Positions 47,759 to 59,449 of a stretch of DNA of 64,000 bases are shown in pieces. Position 1 is the first letter of the stretch. Every line of letters starts with the position of its first letter. Origin of the DNA: Rhynchosporium graminicola (taxonomy: Eukaryota > Ascomycota > Leotiomycetes > Helotiales > Ploettnerulaceae); NCBI GenBank assembly GCA_900074885.1, contig FJUW01000004.1:1582225-1646224 (forward strand), read 5' to 3'. The notes under the pieces were generated by a model. The model made no database searches. It saw only the letters and a program-made list of their open reading frames with translations, and was not told where the DNA came from. The position numbers were made by a program, and so were the translations under genes.

Positions 47759-48491
47759 TAAGAGGGGTTTTACTCGCCTGGTAATCTATCGAAGCCCTGT
47801 CATCGAGACAGGTTTGGAAGGGTTCACGGGCTAATTGACCCTCTTCTTAATCATCAAGAGAACATTTCGGCTAAATCTTCAGCAATATCTCGTCGTGGTT
47901 TCATTCAAGATCGTGGCATACGGCAATCGAGGTCAATCACGGAAGTTTCGAGAGGTAACATATCGACAGAGGTGCGTTAACTATTGGGTGGCGGTGAAGC
48001 TCGACTCAAGGATTGCCGAATGGTAATAGGGTTCTTCAAAAAAGAGGAGAAAAAGGGCTTGGTCTCGTCGCTTCCTTGGACTACACTTTAGGGTATAAAG
48101 CATGTGGTCACTTCTTTTGCAATTCTCAATCTGTCAGAAAGTCGTCCTGGGGTAGCCGGTCTTTTCGCTTGTGGTTTTCATGAAGTATGATAGAATACAA
48201 ATCACATTCCATTATTAAAGTAGTTTATTTACTTTCTCCTAATCCCCCCTTTTCAATTAGCCGAGCTGTGCCACAGACTTGGCAGGGTTTGCATGCAGAT
48301 CTCGAGAAGATCATCATCGTGCGTGGTGGATCGATTCCTTGTTTTGAAAGCGCCGCATTACATCATTAACTCCGTCACCAGCCACATATCATGCGCAGAC
48401 TTAATTGTTCAAATATACCTCATCTCTTGCCTTCTGACTATTTGCATTTCAAACAATAAATTTCGCGATTTCATCTAAAAATCTCTTTATA
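47759..48491. other. Intergenic region between two plus-strand genes
   Basis: 3' flank of the 545 aa gene and promoter of the next. No other signal. Confidence 0.4.
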
Positions 48492-50563
48492 ATGGGGCTC
48501 TTCAAACATAAAGAAAAAGCGAAGTCGGAGGATCTCGCGAACGCACAGATACAGCAGGCGCAGGCGAATAAAAACAACCCGAATCATAACCCCGCACCTC
48601 GCGATGGTCTTTCAACTCCACGACCTCTGCAAGCAAATCATTCTCACAACAATAGTTATAATGACTCAACGTACTATTCTAGCAGTAATGTCTCGACGGC
48701 AGATTCAAGTAATGCCAACCCAGAACCGAGAATCAGCCAGCTTCCTGCGCAGCGACCATATCAGCCTCCAGGAACTACGATTACGACTACCACTACGACG
48801 ACAACGAGTAAGTCAATATTTCTTGCATTTCAACTCAGATGAATACACATACTAAATGGGGATTAGCAACTACAACTGTAGCTCCTGATGGAACATCCCA
48901 TACATATTCTCATCCATACAACCCATCTACCGACCCTCCACCAGAAGCATCGGAGGTAAAAGTCGACCAGAAGTTGCCAGTAAATGCTGGCACAAAGACA
49001 GGGATATCACAGCCTACTCCCCAAAATGTCAACCAGACACTCAGCCAAGCTCAAGCCCCCGTTCAAAGCCAAACGCCCATTCGAAGTCATACGCCTGTCC
49101 AAAGCAACCCAATTCGAACAGACAATCTGCCAAACAAGATGCCCGCCGCTCAAACGCAAGGACGCCCGAACCCAACAATTCAGCAAACGGCACCTACACC
49201 AGGATCATCAAATCCAAATTCCTTCTTTCAGCCTCCAGAGCGCAAACCGACGCCCAATCAATCGGAGATCCAGCAGTCACAGTTTGCTCCTCCAGCCGGA
49301 CCTCCGCCAACACGCCCTATGGTGCAGACTCATAACAGTGGAAACAATCCTCGCTTGGAAGCTGAGTTGCCAGCTGTTCCACTTTCACCTACAACGACTG
49401 GTGGACGACACATTCCTCCCAGGTCAGAGCTCAGACACTCGCCAACTATGCAGCAAGGGCATAGTCCCTCGTTCGTTCCGGAGGGACCCGCTTCGCCTAT
49501 CATGCCTGAGCGGTCGAATCGAAGAAGGTCAAGAGATGGAATGGTGGCTCCACTGAATGTGAGCCCGGTGCATCGGAGCCACAGTCCAAGTCGAACTTCT
49601 AGCCCGGCAGTTGGTGTTGGCGCAGGTGTATATCCTTCGCACCAAAACCGTCCTATCCAGCAGAATGAGGTTCCAAGTTATGATCCTAGTCAGAATATTG
49701 GTACTGAAACTGGTACCGATGCAAGTTTCAAACCTTTGCATCAAGACCATTCTGCTCAGGGAGGTCAGAATCCTCATTACGGCTCCAGCCAGACCGCTGC
49801 GACCGGATATGTAAACGGCACAAGCACCAACTTGTTAAATCAACACTCAAGCCGTACCGGGACTGGATATGGCACTGGTGCAAGCACGAATTCTTTAGGT
49901 CAACATCCAAGCCAAAATCATATCTCTAATCAGCCAACTGGTGCTTATTACAGGAATTCGCCAGTGGCTGCAATAGAGGACAATGAGCCTTTCAGCCCAG
50001 TTAGCCCGACCACTTCATCAACCTACGATCCATCTGGCTGTCCGAAAACACCAAATTACTCACGGCCAGGAATTTCAGGTGTTGGAACCTCACCCTCAAC
50101 TGCACACTCGACGGTACCCTCCACAGCACCAGTACCAGTAAGTAAAGTTGCAGCAGCACCTGGAACCACGCCTTTGGGTACGTCTACAGCGATTTCTAGC
50201 AACCCAAGCGCCGTTCCACAAAAGCCCATCGGAAAACGGCAAAGCTTTACCGCGACACTCAAAGGACTCCACGGTGCAGGTGAAGCACTGCGCGGCACGG
50301 TCAACGAGAGAATTGCGCATGTTGCGCATGACAAAGCTGAAGAGGAGCGTATGCGTCTTGTGAGGGAGCAGGGGATGAATGAGTACAGAGGGAGTGGGCT
50401 GGATGCGAGGGGCCAGGCATTAAGAGAAGGATTTAGGGAGAAATCTGATAGTAGGGCAAGGACAAGGCGCGCGAGTAGAGATGGTGGTGTGCATGGCAGT
50501 GAGGGACCCGGTGGTCTGGAGCCTTTGACGGAAAGAGATTCGGAGAGGAGCTTTGGGCGCTAG
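48492..50563 (+). CDS. Long disordered fungal-specific protein
   Basis: Exons 48492-48807 and 48867-50563, joined by a 59 nt intron (GTAAGT donor, ATTAG acceptor) that falls inside a Thr-repeat, give 670 aa. It begins MGLFKHKEKAK, a Gly2 plus Lys-rich start that could allow myristoylation or membrane contact. Most of the protein is Pro/Gln/Ser/Asn-rich and surely disordered, with repeats such as TPVQSxTPIRSxTPVQ and GTGYGTGASTNSLGQHPSQ. The last 110 residues are more ordered: KRQSFTATLKGLHGAGEALRGTVNERIAHVAHDKAEEERMRLVREQGMNEYRGSG, a helical motif that fungal-specific proteins of this layout often end with. Function unknown. Confidence 0.75.
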
Positions 50564-51167
50564 TCATGGAGATGGAATTGCACATGATTTATGACGATAT
50601 AATGATTTACGTAGAATTTGCGGAGGTTTGAACATTGGCATGTACATTTGGATGAGGATTATGCATACTGGTCTGTAAATGCTAGAAGTAAGGTTACATG
50701 AGCATGAAATCGGAACTGTTTTGAAGACTGGGGAATTGATTTCTTGCCTATGATTCTACACATGTAACTAAAGATACTAACAACCAATTGACGCCCATAT
50801 CAGCAACATAAAGGCCTCTGACCTCCGGAACCACCACCAGAAGAGGACTCTTCCATGTTCGGAGTCAGGGGGCAGGGGTTCTCGCTTACCAAATTAAGCG
50901 AGTTCCTGTTGTCCTCCAATATCAATACCTAGCAATAACTGCATCCGTGAGGAACAAAATAGCAGTCAATAGACAACGCCAAACAACATGAAGAGCTGTC
51001 TAGAGAGGAGTTGAATGATATAAAGACATTCCCAGCATGAATCTTTCTCCAGTTTCTAGACTCTGCAGCAAGTAATTCTCGACCAGTAAAGCAGCAACTT
51101 GACACATATTTCTTCATCTCTACCAATCACAACACCACACCGCACCACACTCGAATCAACACTCCAC
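50564..51167. other. Intergenic region
   Basis: 3' flank of the disordered-protein gene. No gene supported. Confidence 0.4.
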
Positions 51168-51569
51168 ATGAGCCACCCATCACAGGCAATAATGTCGACC
51201 CCTATGGCCCTCCTCCTCGCCACCCTCCCTCCCATCAATATCAACAACGTGTATTATCACATGATGATCGTCCATCCGAACTCAGTACCCCTCCCAACAA
51301 ATCCCATCACCTGGGAGCACCGAGCTTGGGAAAGGAAGTACGATAGGGCCGAGTATAAACGGCATCAGATATATGCGCGAGTTTTAGCGGAGGTCCAAGA
51401 GAGGATCAAAGGGAAGTTGGTGGAGGAGAGGGAGGAGGGGGGGAGCAGAGGAGGAGTGAGGAGAGAACAGGGGGGAGGAGTGAAAGGGGAAGAGACAGGA
51501 AAAAGGACAGGGGAGGAACGTGAAGGGGAGAGGGAAGGGGAACTGGGAAGGAGGGCGAGAAGGGAATGA
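51168..51569 (+). CDS. Possible small protein with purine-rich tail
   Basis: From ATG 51168 a 133-codon frame gives a normal-looking N-terminal 80 residues (MSHPSQAIMSTPMALLLATLPPININNVYYHMMIVHPN, then WEHRAWERKYDRAEYKRHQIYARVLAEVQERI). A low-complexity Glu/Gly/Arg tail encoded by a polypurine tract follows. The helical WERKYDRAEYKRHQIYARVLAEV part reads like protein. The tail may be a replication-slippage product, and the real gene may end or splice earlier. Function unknown. Confidence 0.4.
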   Translation: MSHPSQAIMSTPMALLLATLPPININNVYYHMMIVHPNSVPLPTNPITWEHRAWERKYDRAEYKRHQIYARVLAEVQERIKGKLVEEREEGGSRGGVRREQGGGVKGEETGKRTGEEREGEREGELGRRARRE

Positions 51570-51740
51570 AGGGAAAGGGAAGGGGAAGGTAAAGGAGGAG
51601 AAGAAGGGAGAGGGGAAGAAGGGAGAGAAGAAGAAGGGTCAAGATGGACGTAGGAATGGAATGAAGAAGGGAGGTTCGGGTTCTCGGAAGATTATGACGA
51701 GATCGATGACGAGGAAGATGATCGAGGGGAAGAAGTAGAG
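51405..51740. repeat. Polypurine (GGA/GAAGG-rich) tract
   Basis: About 330 bases in which the plus strand is almost entirely A and G, made of irregular GGAGG, GAAGG and GGGAAG units. It causes open frames on both strands, including a Pro/Ser/Leu-rich 181-codon frame on the minus strand at 51406-51951. Confidence 0.75.
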
Positions 51741-52815
51741 AGAGAAATTGGACGGTTTGGGGCTGAGTTTGAACTTTCGGTCGGGCTTTGTCTTTTGTTT
51801 TGCTTCTCTTGCGGTAAGAATAGAGAGTTCGAAGTGAAAAAAATGGACAGATTTGTGGCTTGACTTGACTTGACTTGACTTGACTTCTTAGATCGAATAT
51901 GATTGATGTTATGCTAGCTGCACTTATGACTTGATACACTGGAAATAACATAGAACATTACTTATCAGGTAAGCCTCTGAAGTCCTGAATAACCATGGGA
52001 CTTTCATCACCTCATATGCGAACAGCCGCGAGCAATTACAAGACTTTAATGAAGTCATAATTCGAAAACCTCAGAACGTGGTACAATTTGCTGCAATTGT
52101 AGAGCATGAGAGACCTCTTAGTTACATGGATGCAACTCGTCTTTTTGCAGAGCAAGAAAAGATCGAGAACGGACGCCTAAATCAAGTGTAGAAAATTAGA
52201 CTTCTGCATACGTGCAAAAGAACTGATATGCTGTTACTGGAATCTGCCACTTGGCAACCAGGTTCTCTTATGAATGGATCGATGTGCAGGAGACACGGCT
52301 TTAAATTGAACAAAAGGCAGGAGAAGAATCATGCAGGAGCGATGCTATGGAGGGAATTGAAACTTGAGCTGTAAGTCTCTTGATCTGAATCTCATTGATG
52401 ACTGACTGTTACTGTAGCTCGCAATTCGATTCTCTACGTGGTTGTGATTGAGGCTAAATTCAGTTCGTCCAATCTGGCAGCGTGCACACTTCAACACGCA
52501 AAGATTGCTTTCAGCATGTAATAACTCAGCAGTTGTACTTTTCAACAAGATCTTGAGATTTGTCTTGCAATTGCAGAGGTTGGAAGTCCCAGCTGAAATA
52601 ACTAACGTCGTCGAGAAGTAGTGGTATTTCCATTTATAGACTTCCAGGGGTCCGATCCGATATGAACATTTATTTACACCCGTAACGCGTACTCGGTCAC
52701 CAGCGAAGGATAAAGGCGCAACATTCGATTTTGCCCTACAACGACGATCTTCATATCTGACGTATTCCCTTTTGAGTCTCCTCAAAAGTCCTCCAGATAA
52801 TACTTTCTAATCAAC
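51570..52815. other. Intergenic region with a pentamer microsatellite
   Basis: Contains the end of the polypurine tract and a TGACT pentamer repeat at 51861-51885. The rest has no supported gene. Confidence 0.4.
51861..51885. repeat. (TGACT)5 microsatellite
   Basis: Five perfect tandem copies of TGACT, read equally as CTTGA units with a partial copy on the left. Likely length-variable between strains. Confidence 0.85.
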
Positions 52816-54099
52816 ATGGGTTCCGGCAAGGCTGTATAACAGCCTCCTCCAGCAGCATCCTATCGAGATGTGCCAGACTACGCAGAGACGGCCTCGATGT
52901 CTTCCGCAGTCCTCCTTGAAGATGTAGAAGCAGCATTTCCAGATGAAGAACTTCCACCATATCAAGACGAGCCTGTCGAAGCTCATCTCCTCCCCACAGC
53001 ATCAGCATCGACCTCAAATGCAGCAATTCAACTGGGCACATAGTATGCCTTTCCCCTAATCATTCCAGCTTCGACTAACAAAACATCCAGCGCACCGCCC
53101 GATCTTCCCTTCCAAACACACGATCACAGTTGTCGCGAATACCGAACTCGATTTCCACTGTATTCCACCGATTCCGAAAGCCTTTACAAGGCGATCAAAG
53201 AACAAGCGTTCTATCCACCGAATTACCAAGTCCAAATTTATGGTTCGCATACAGAGACACGTCGAAATGGAAACAAGGAAACAAAAGCTAGGGTTGATGA
53301 CTTCCTCATCGTGATTGATATTACCAATCTCCTTGGCGGACTCGGAAAAGGGACGTTCGAGATCCTACCAGATAATAAACGCGGCTACAGAGGCACGAGG
53401 ATCCCATAACTACACCCTACAGTAAGCTCGGATGCAGACGCAGAAGAAGGCGCAGACGAGTTGAAGAGATGGTGCGATCGTTACGTGGCGGACAAATCTG
53501 GCTGGAAATCGTTCACGCTAAAACGCAAGATCATCAACCACGACAAGAAGAGACTGGAACAACTTCTCCGCTCCGCTATAGCAGAGACGAATTACCGCGG
53601 CCATGTATCTATCGACTTTCCCGAACAGCGGACGTCTTTGATCGTGTATAGTCCGGGCAAGATCAGCGAGTGGAGGATCACATCGTGGATACGTTGGGTG
53701 TTCTACTGTACCTTTCTATGGATTTTCGCATGGCCTTTCTTGTTCATCATAACGGCTAGATATGAGACTGTGAAAGCGATTTACAGATATGCGGATCAGC
53801 CACCTGGCGATATGAGGAGGCGATGTATAGTGATGACCGAGGTGGAATGGTTTCACCGCTGGCAGAGTGCTATCAAGAGAGCAGCTATTGCGAGGATGAT
53901 GTGTAGAGACGGGCCTCTTGATGAGCATTATCGTCTTGCTACGGAAAGGACGGATGTTAGGGGAGAGTTGCACGGCAGACAGCCTGAAGCTCCGAGGACG
54001 GGCAATGCCTTTGCGGATGGAGCAATTGGTCTTCTTGGTCAAGGACTCAGGTTGGCTTCGGATTATAATGATGCTAGGGGATGGGGAGCTGATTCCTAG
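52816..54099 (+). pseudogene. Fungal membrane-protein gene with two in-frame stops
   Basis: Exons 52816-53042 and 53091-54099 are joined by a 48 nt intron with GTATGC donor and CATCCAG acceptor. They form one frame of 412 codons interrupted by TAA at 52837-52839 (codon 8) and TAA at 53407-53409. Reading through both, the protein has an N-terminal Pro/Ala/Glu-rich part (YRDVPDYAETASMSSAVLLEDVEAAFPDEELPPY) and a central alpha/beta domain (FPLYSTDSESLYKAIKEQAF, HTETRRNGNKETKARVDDFLIVIDITNLL). A hydrophobic segment follows (VFYCTFLWIFAWPFLFII), then a basic C terminus. Both stops could come from CAA by one C-to-T change. A later ATG at 52897 would avoid the first stop but not the second. No frameshift is present, so decay looks recent. 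Function unknown. Confidence 0.7.
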
Positions 54100-56831
54100 G
54101 ATGACTGGTAAGTGTCATGAGTATAAGTTGCGAATTTGGATGGTTCTTCTCACTTTTCGGGGGAGAAATTCGAATGAAACAGGAGTTCAAGTGATACCAA
54201 ATGAAGCTGAACAAACTTCAACGTTGCATTCTTAAAGAAGTTCTAACGGAGTACCCTTGTTTTTCTTTATTTTACTTTCGTCACAGCAGTTCCCATACTA
54301 TCTCTTCTCCTATTGTCCCTGGTCCTTTTCTATATTCAAGAAATTAAGATAGAACAGGTCGCTGATACTGAAGGGATTCGGCTGAGGCTTTGGCTTATCG
54401 ATGTCTGCAGGACGCAGACCAACATGGTCATGGGAGTTTGGAGCTTCTCATTGTATAAGTAGTTACGCGTCGGTGATGTGGAACCGATTAATGTCAGAAG
54501 TAATTGGGGGTCAAGTTGATTACTTCCAAGTAAGACGAGAATCAATATATTATTTCTGCCAACAAATACTTCATGTGCCATACTTTACTCAATCGTGGCT
54601 AGACATCTCCCAACCAGAAATTTGTGTACCATCTTGGATTTCCTTATTTTTAGCTCTGCCTCTATCCCACCTCTAACTGCGTGCACTGGCTTCATGGTGG
54701 TATACATGGCTCTACCTACTCTACAGTAATACATGCAAGGCGATCACGTTGTGGAAGTGCAAGGTAATTTATCAAGCAGAGTCTCGACTCAAAACTGTTT
54801 TGGCGCCTACCCATCCTCCGCTTTGGTAGCCAGCCTCCCATCACTTTGCTTTTCTTATGGATCACTTCCAGGGTCCCTACGCATAAATAGTCACCCTTTC
54901 ATTTCATCAGTCATCTCGTCATGGGATCACCGGACCATCCTGGCAATCGTTCAACGAGATAGGGAGTAGCTTTGGGACAGATGTCGCGCAGACTGAAAAT
55001 ATTCATGGATCCTCTTCACTTGTAAATTCTCTATTCATCATGCACTCTGCTTCGCCACTTAATTTGCCTATCAGGCACATGCTCCTTCAAAAGAACACAT
55101 ATCGCTACCAGATCTGCGTAAGCTCCCCACCGACTCGCTGTTATCATTCAACTACCCGTCGCCAATCTTCTCCTTACTTTCTTCCCCTTCTAAACCACAA
55201 AACCCTCAATTTCCACCCCATCGATTTCCTATCTCCTTCTCCCCGGCCTTATAATCGCAATACAGAGCACATTCAAAAATAATAAATAAAACGGCGCTAT
55301 TCAGCACCACGTGTTAATTAGATAAACAAGATCCTTGAAAAGTCGGCGGGAAGGGTGAGCCGATTGTGGCGTTCGGTAGGGCTTGGGACGCTCTCGTGTG
55401 ATTGTATAGGCAGGTTTAGAGTCGAGAGAAGTAGAATATCGACCACTCTGCCCAGTGAACAAAGAGTGAGTTCTACACGCCTCTGAGGAATAGTGGGCAT
55501 CGAAATAACGGAGAGAGTATGGAAAAGCTGGCGTTGAGCTTTTGTGATCACGATCTAGCATAACTGTTCACTGCAAGTATTATATCTTGCGATGGTGCTT
55601 ATGACTTGGTGTATAATCTGCTACCTCGAGATCGAGATCAGTTGTTACCACATATCGTGTCATATCAGGAGTACATGCCTGACCCGAGGCATTCCTCCTC
55701 GATCTAAGATGATTGAGACTTATACCTTTCCATAGCTTAGACAAATAGGTTAGATAAACAAGGCAGAAGCCGGATTTCAGATACCGCTATCCAGACAAGA
55801 GATAGATCTCCGCCTGATCATACTGTCCTCTAGGAAGAGCATATCTGCATGATTGTCGCGTCGCATTTTGATATTGAGATAGCGGTCACCACCTCGCTTA
55901 TTATCAAATAGTAAGTAAATAACCCTTCTCACTTCATCTTTCGAAGCGATAATGCTAGCTATGCACCGAAGTAAAACGACAATAGCACGAAATAGCGAGA
56001 TGCGCGAGTTGGATATCTTCCTATCTCTTGACCATTTCGTGCAAATCTGAGCAAAAGTGAAGATGTGATTACAGCAGCTGAAGAACCCTCAATCAAAGTT
56101 GCCCAATCGATCCAGATCGGTGTGCGGATCCATGAAATACTCATTAGATGGGGAGCTGTGATTGTTGTAGACGTCTATCACTCACAGTCGAGCGCGAAGG
56201 TTGAGTGTTAAGTAAATGACTTACTTGGTCACTGATATTTTCGTAGCTTTGAACGCAGGGGTTTAATTCGTGATCGGATTTTGTGTTCTGGGATGATCGA
56301 AGGTTTAATTCGATGAATGGGACTGAGAGTTAGAAGAAGAGAATGAAGGATGTATCGTTAGAGTATGTCGAGTGCGAAATGCCTTTTATGCTATGTAGTA
56401 GAAAGATGGAGGAGGTGTCGGTTGATTATATATTACTCTTCGACACTTGCAGATTATACAGAAGCAGATTTGGGTATTTATATATTCAATTTGTCATCGG
56501 AATGTTAATCGTAGTTTTTGCAAATGTAAGTTGTTAAGATGACAAGCGAGAGGGGGATTACGGGATAAATAAGATAGTTTCGGAAAGATGACTCTTGTAG
56601 GAAAAGAGCGATGTGTGTGAATTCTTCTTCATATTAAGCAGTGAAGCTGCAGTATGCATCACTCTAATTCTAATCAATTCGAAGTCTAATGTCTGAAGTC
56701 TTGAACGCCGTCGCTATGATGTGAAAATGCTGTCGGACCCCAAATGCTATGCTCCGACCCACCATGCTATGCTAAAGACCATACGCCACGCTGTGTGAAA
56801 AGAACATTCATAATATTGTCATGACAACTGC
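54100..56831. other. Gene-poor interval
   Basis: All frames are under 95 codons and conflict between strands. Sequence at 55040-55290 is C/T-rich on the plus strand. No gene, RNA or element is evident. Confidence 0.4.
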
Positions 56832-57632
56832 CTATCTCTTGGAGATGCCACACTTGATCAAGCAGCTATCAACACCGGCAGCAACATTAGCCGGGACAAG
56901 TTTGCGGAACTTATCGATATCAGCACCCTCGATCGAGAGCTCGCCTCCAGCACTACCCTTGACAATCTCATTCTCCAAGCCAAAGAATTCTTGTGCGATC
57001 TGTCCAACACCTGGATCCTCGTGTGGGAAAGAGGCGACGAAGGTGGACGGAGTACAGTCGGGGTTGAACTCGGTGTGCATAGCTCCAGCCGGGAAGACAG
57101 TCATTTGCCATTGCGTAAGGGTATGGCTCATGTGTCTGGCACCATTTTCAGCAGTTACAGATGCGAATAGCGAACCCTCGACCACGAGGTTGAGCTCTGC
57201 TGCACGAGGATGTACGTGAGGCGTATTGAAGCCACATGGCCCAAGGAATCCGATCGCAACGGCACCGCCTTGTCCGACTAGAGCGGGCATGGAAGCGCGG
57301 TCGGCGCGAACAACTTCTCCACCTTTACCGGATGCAATAAAGCCTTCTGTGTCGCACTTGTTCTTGAAGTCGAAGACGTAGTCGGCGTCGCTGAGGTAGC
57401 TTTGACGGATGTTGGCGTTGGGAGCGGAAGTGAGCTTCTCGAACAGAGCAAGGTCTTTGGCAGATGCTTTTGGTGAGCAGGCTGCAGATGGTCCAGGTTG
57501 TGGGGATGAGGCAGGTGTGGAAGCTGCTGTGACTGAGGGGACTGTGAAATTGGCCTTCGCTGAGTAAATATTTGTTGGTGCAGCGGCAGCGAGACCGAGA
57601 GCAAGGGAAAGGATGGTGATTGGAGTATACAT
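56832..57632 (-). CDS. Secreted germin-like cupin protein
   Basis: A single 266-codon exon from ATG 57632. A signal peptide (MYTPITILSLALGLAAAAP) precedes an Ala/Ser/Pro-rich linker and a cupin domain. The cupin motif 1 is PHVHPRAAELNLVVEG, with metal ligands His139, His141 and Glu146. Motif 2 is FPAGAMHTEFN, with the fourth ligand His186. Members of this family (germin/spherulin-like) usually bind Mn and are secreted or wall-associated; oxalate oxidase or superoxide dismutase activity is known for some plant members, but cannot be assigned here. Cys pairs flank the domain (AACSP, NKCDTEG, GPCGFN, DSCLIKC). The length is typical. Confidence 0.92.
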   Translation of the reverse strand: MYTPITILSLALGLAAAAPTNIYSAKANFTVPSVTAASTPASSPQPGPSAACSPKASAKDLALFEKLTSAPNANIRQSYLSDADYVFDFKNKCDTEGFIASGKGGEVVRADRASMPALVGQGGAVAIGFLGPCGFNTPHVHPRAAELNLVVEGSLFASVTAENGARHMSHTLTQWQMTVFPAGAMHTEFNPDCTPSTFVASFPHEDPGVGQIAQEFFGLENEIVKGSAGGELSIEGADIDKFRKLVPANVAAGVDSCLIKCGISKR

Positions 57633-59449
57633 TATGTAGGGTATTTTTGATGATTCTTGACGAAAGAAATTGACAAAAGAAAAGACGAAGGAAAGAGACG
57701 AAAGAAAAGTCGGAAAGGCGAAGTGTTCCCAGAAGATGGATGTATTGATTGTTGGTTGGTAGATGTAATATGTTGATTGGATGCTGGGTAGATGTGATTG
57801 TTGATGATGATATGGAGATACTAGAGAAGAATATACAAGAGTTATATAGAACTCTTCAAGCTATAAGAGCGCCAGCATATGGATCTCAGCGCAGATTTTG
57901 TTTTGTTAACGTTTGCTCTAACTACCAGCAAACCCAAATCGTAGTAAGCATATCAGCCTCGCGTAGCTTGTGATCTCACCTCACTGTGATCCCACGAGGA
58001 AACAATCCCTACTCAGCCTTCCCAGAGATAGTGTGCATCCAAAAGGTCAACGGTCGTCCCAATACCATGGATGATTTCCTGACTGAGACGTCACGTGGCA
58101 TGGATGACTGTATGTAGCTGCAAGCCAATCTGCACGTCGATCCTCAAAGTGTGGGACGAACCTATCAGATCAACTTCAGCGTAACTGAGGTCGCTGCGGA
58201 TTAGCTCCGGCTGTGTATAATGGTTGTCCAGTAACTATTTCAGGTGGTATTTCTTTTCAATATGATTGAGATGAGGCTTCCATGTCGGCAGCGTGGATAC
58301 TGGGGCCGCAAGTGGGTATGCGGCCGGGAGAAACATATACCGGGAAACAAATCTATTTTGAGGCTCGAGATTCGTTGTCCGAGTAGCGAGGATAAGCTGT
58401 CATCGTGATAATATCAGATTGGATTCCACGATCTACAGGATATCGGCTGCGAGCTATAGGATGATCGATCCGAGCTTCGAAGGATGATTCGAGACCCACG
58501 ACGATGACCTACTCTAGTTGGAGAGGAATGCTTGGTCTACTTGAGGATGACTAGTAACTCTTTGTTCTTGTTCTCATTGCAGTAAGCAGAAGAATGCCGC
58601 GAGGTCGCAGAAAGTAGACTTGGGAAACACAAGAATACTGGACACGGGAGTGCGATGAACGACAAGACACGCTTTTGATTCCAGATAAGCCGAATCGGAG
58701 GAAAATTCTTTGCCTGCGTTCTCACCTGAGACGACTTTCTCTCGAGAGCAAGTAGGCTGGATTCATCTTATCTCGTGAGATTCAGTCGTACAACAACTCG
58801 TCGTACGGGAGACCAACTAAAAGGAATATCCATCCGTAACATCGTGAGCTTCAATTCCAGCCATCGGTCAGGACAAGAATATCAAAAAGCCCATCGACTG
58901 TTATTGCAGAGCCAAGCTAACTTCGACCTATTATTAGGTTTCGCTTAGCTTGGTTGTCAGCCACCTTCGAGGAAACGTTGCGGCACGGTCTAGAAAGCTT
59001 CGGGTTGGTGTGATATGAGAAGACTATCATCAAACCCACGGCCCTGGGATTTGATCAGGATTCGGACTATATTCGAGGTCGCAACTCATTGGACCTTGTG
59101 TCGATCGAAAGAACATTCAGATCTCGCATTCGTGGTACCTAGGCTAGTCACGTGAGTAATTGTTTCTCCCTGCGAATGTTCAAGCCCACTTACTGTGTAT
59201 GTGTAGGTGCTAGCAATCAAGTCGTTATGGGGTTCCGAGGTAGACTTGTAGATGAAGGATTCATCTTGGACTGTCTACCTGGCAAGAAATGCCGCTTTCA
59301 TGTAGCCATGAAAGAAGCCCTTTTTTCTTTCAGCTTCCGAAAGTACAGATATGTAAGTTGAAGAGCTCAAGGCTGAAGTTTCATTGATGTTATATGTAAA
59401 GAAATAGGCTGCCGAGCAAACATGATAACGTTATGGTTGAAAAGCGTGA
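57633..59449. other. Gene-poor interval between the cupin gene and tRNA-Arg
   Basis: Promoter of the cupin gene is at the left, with an AAAGA-rich leader on the minus strand (57655-57715). The rest has no supported gene. Confidence 0.4.

Noticed and set aside
51406..51951. 181-codon minus-strand Pro/Ser/Leu-rich frame
   Set aside because: Artefact of the polypyrimidine strand of the purine-rich tract.
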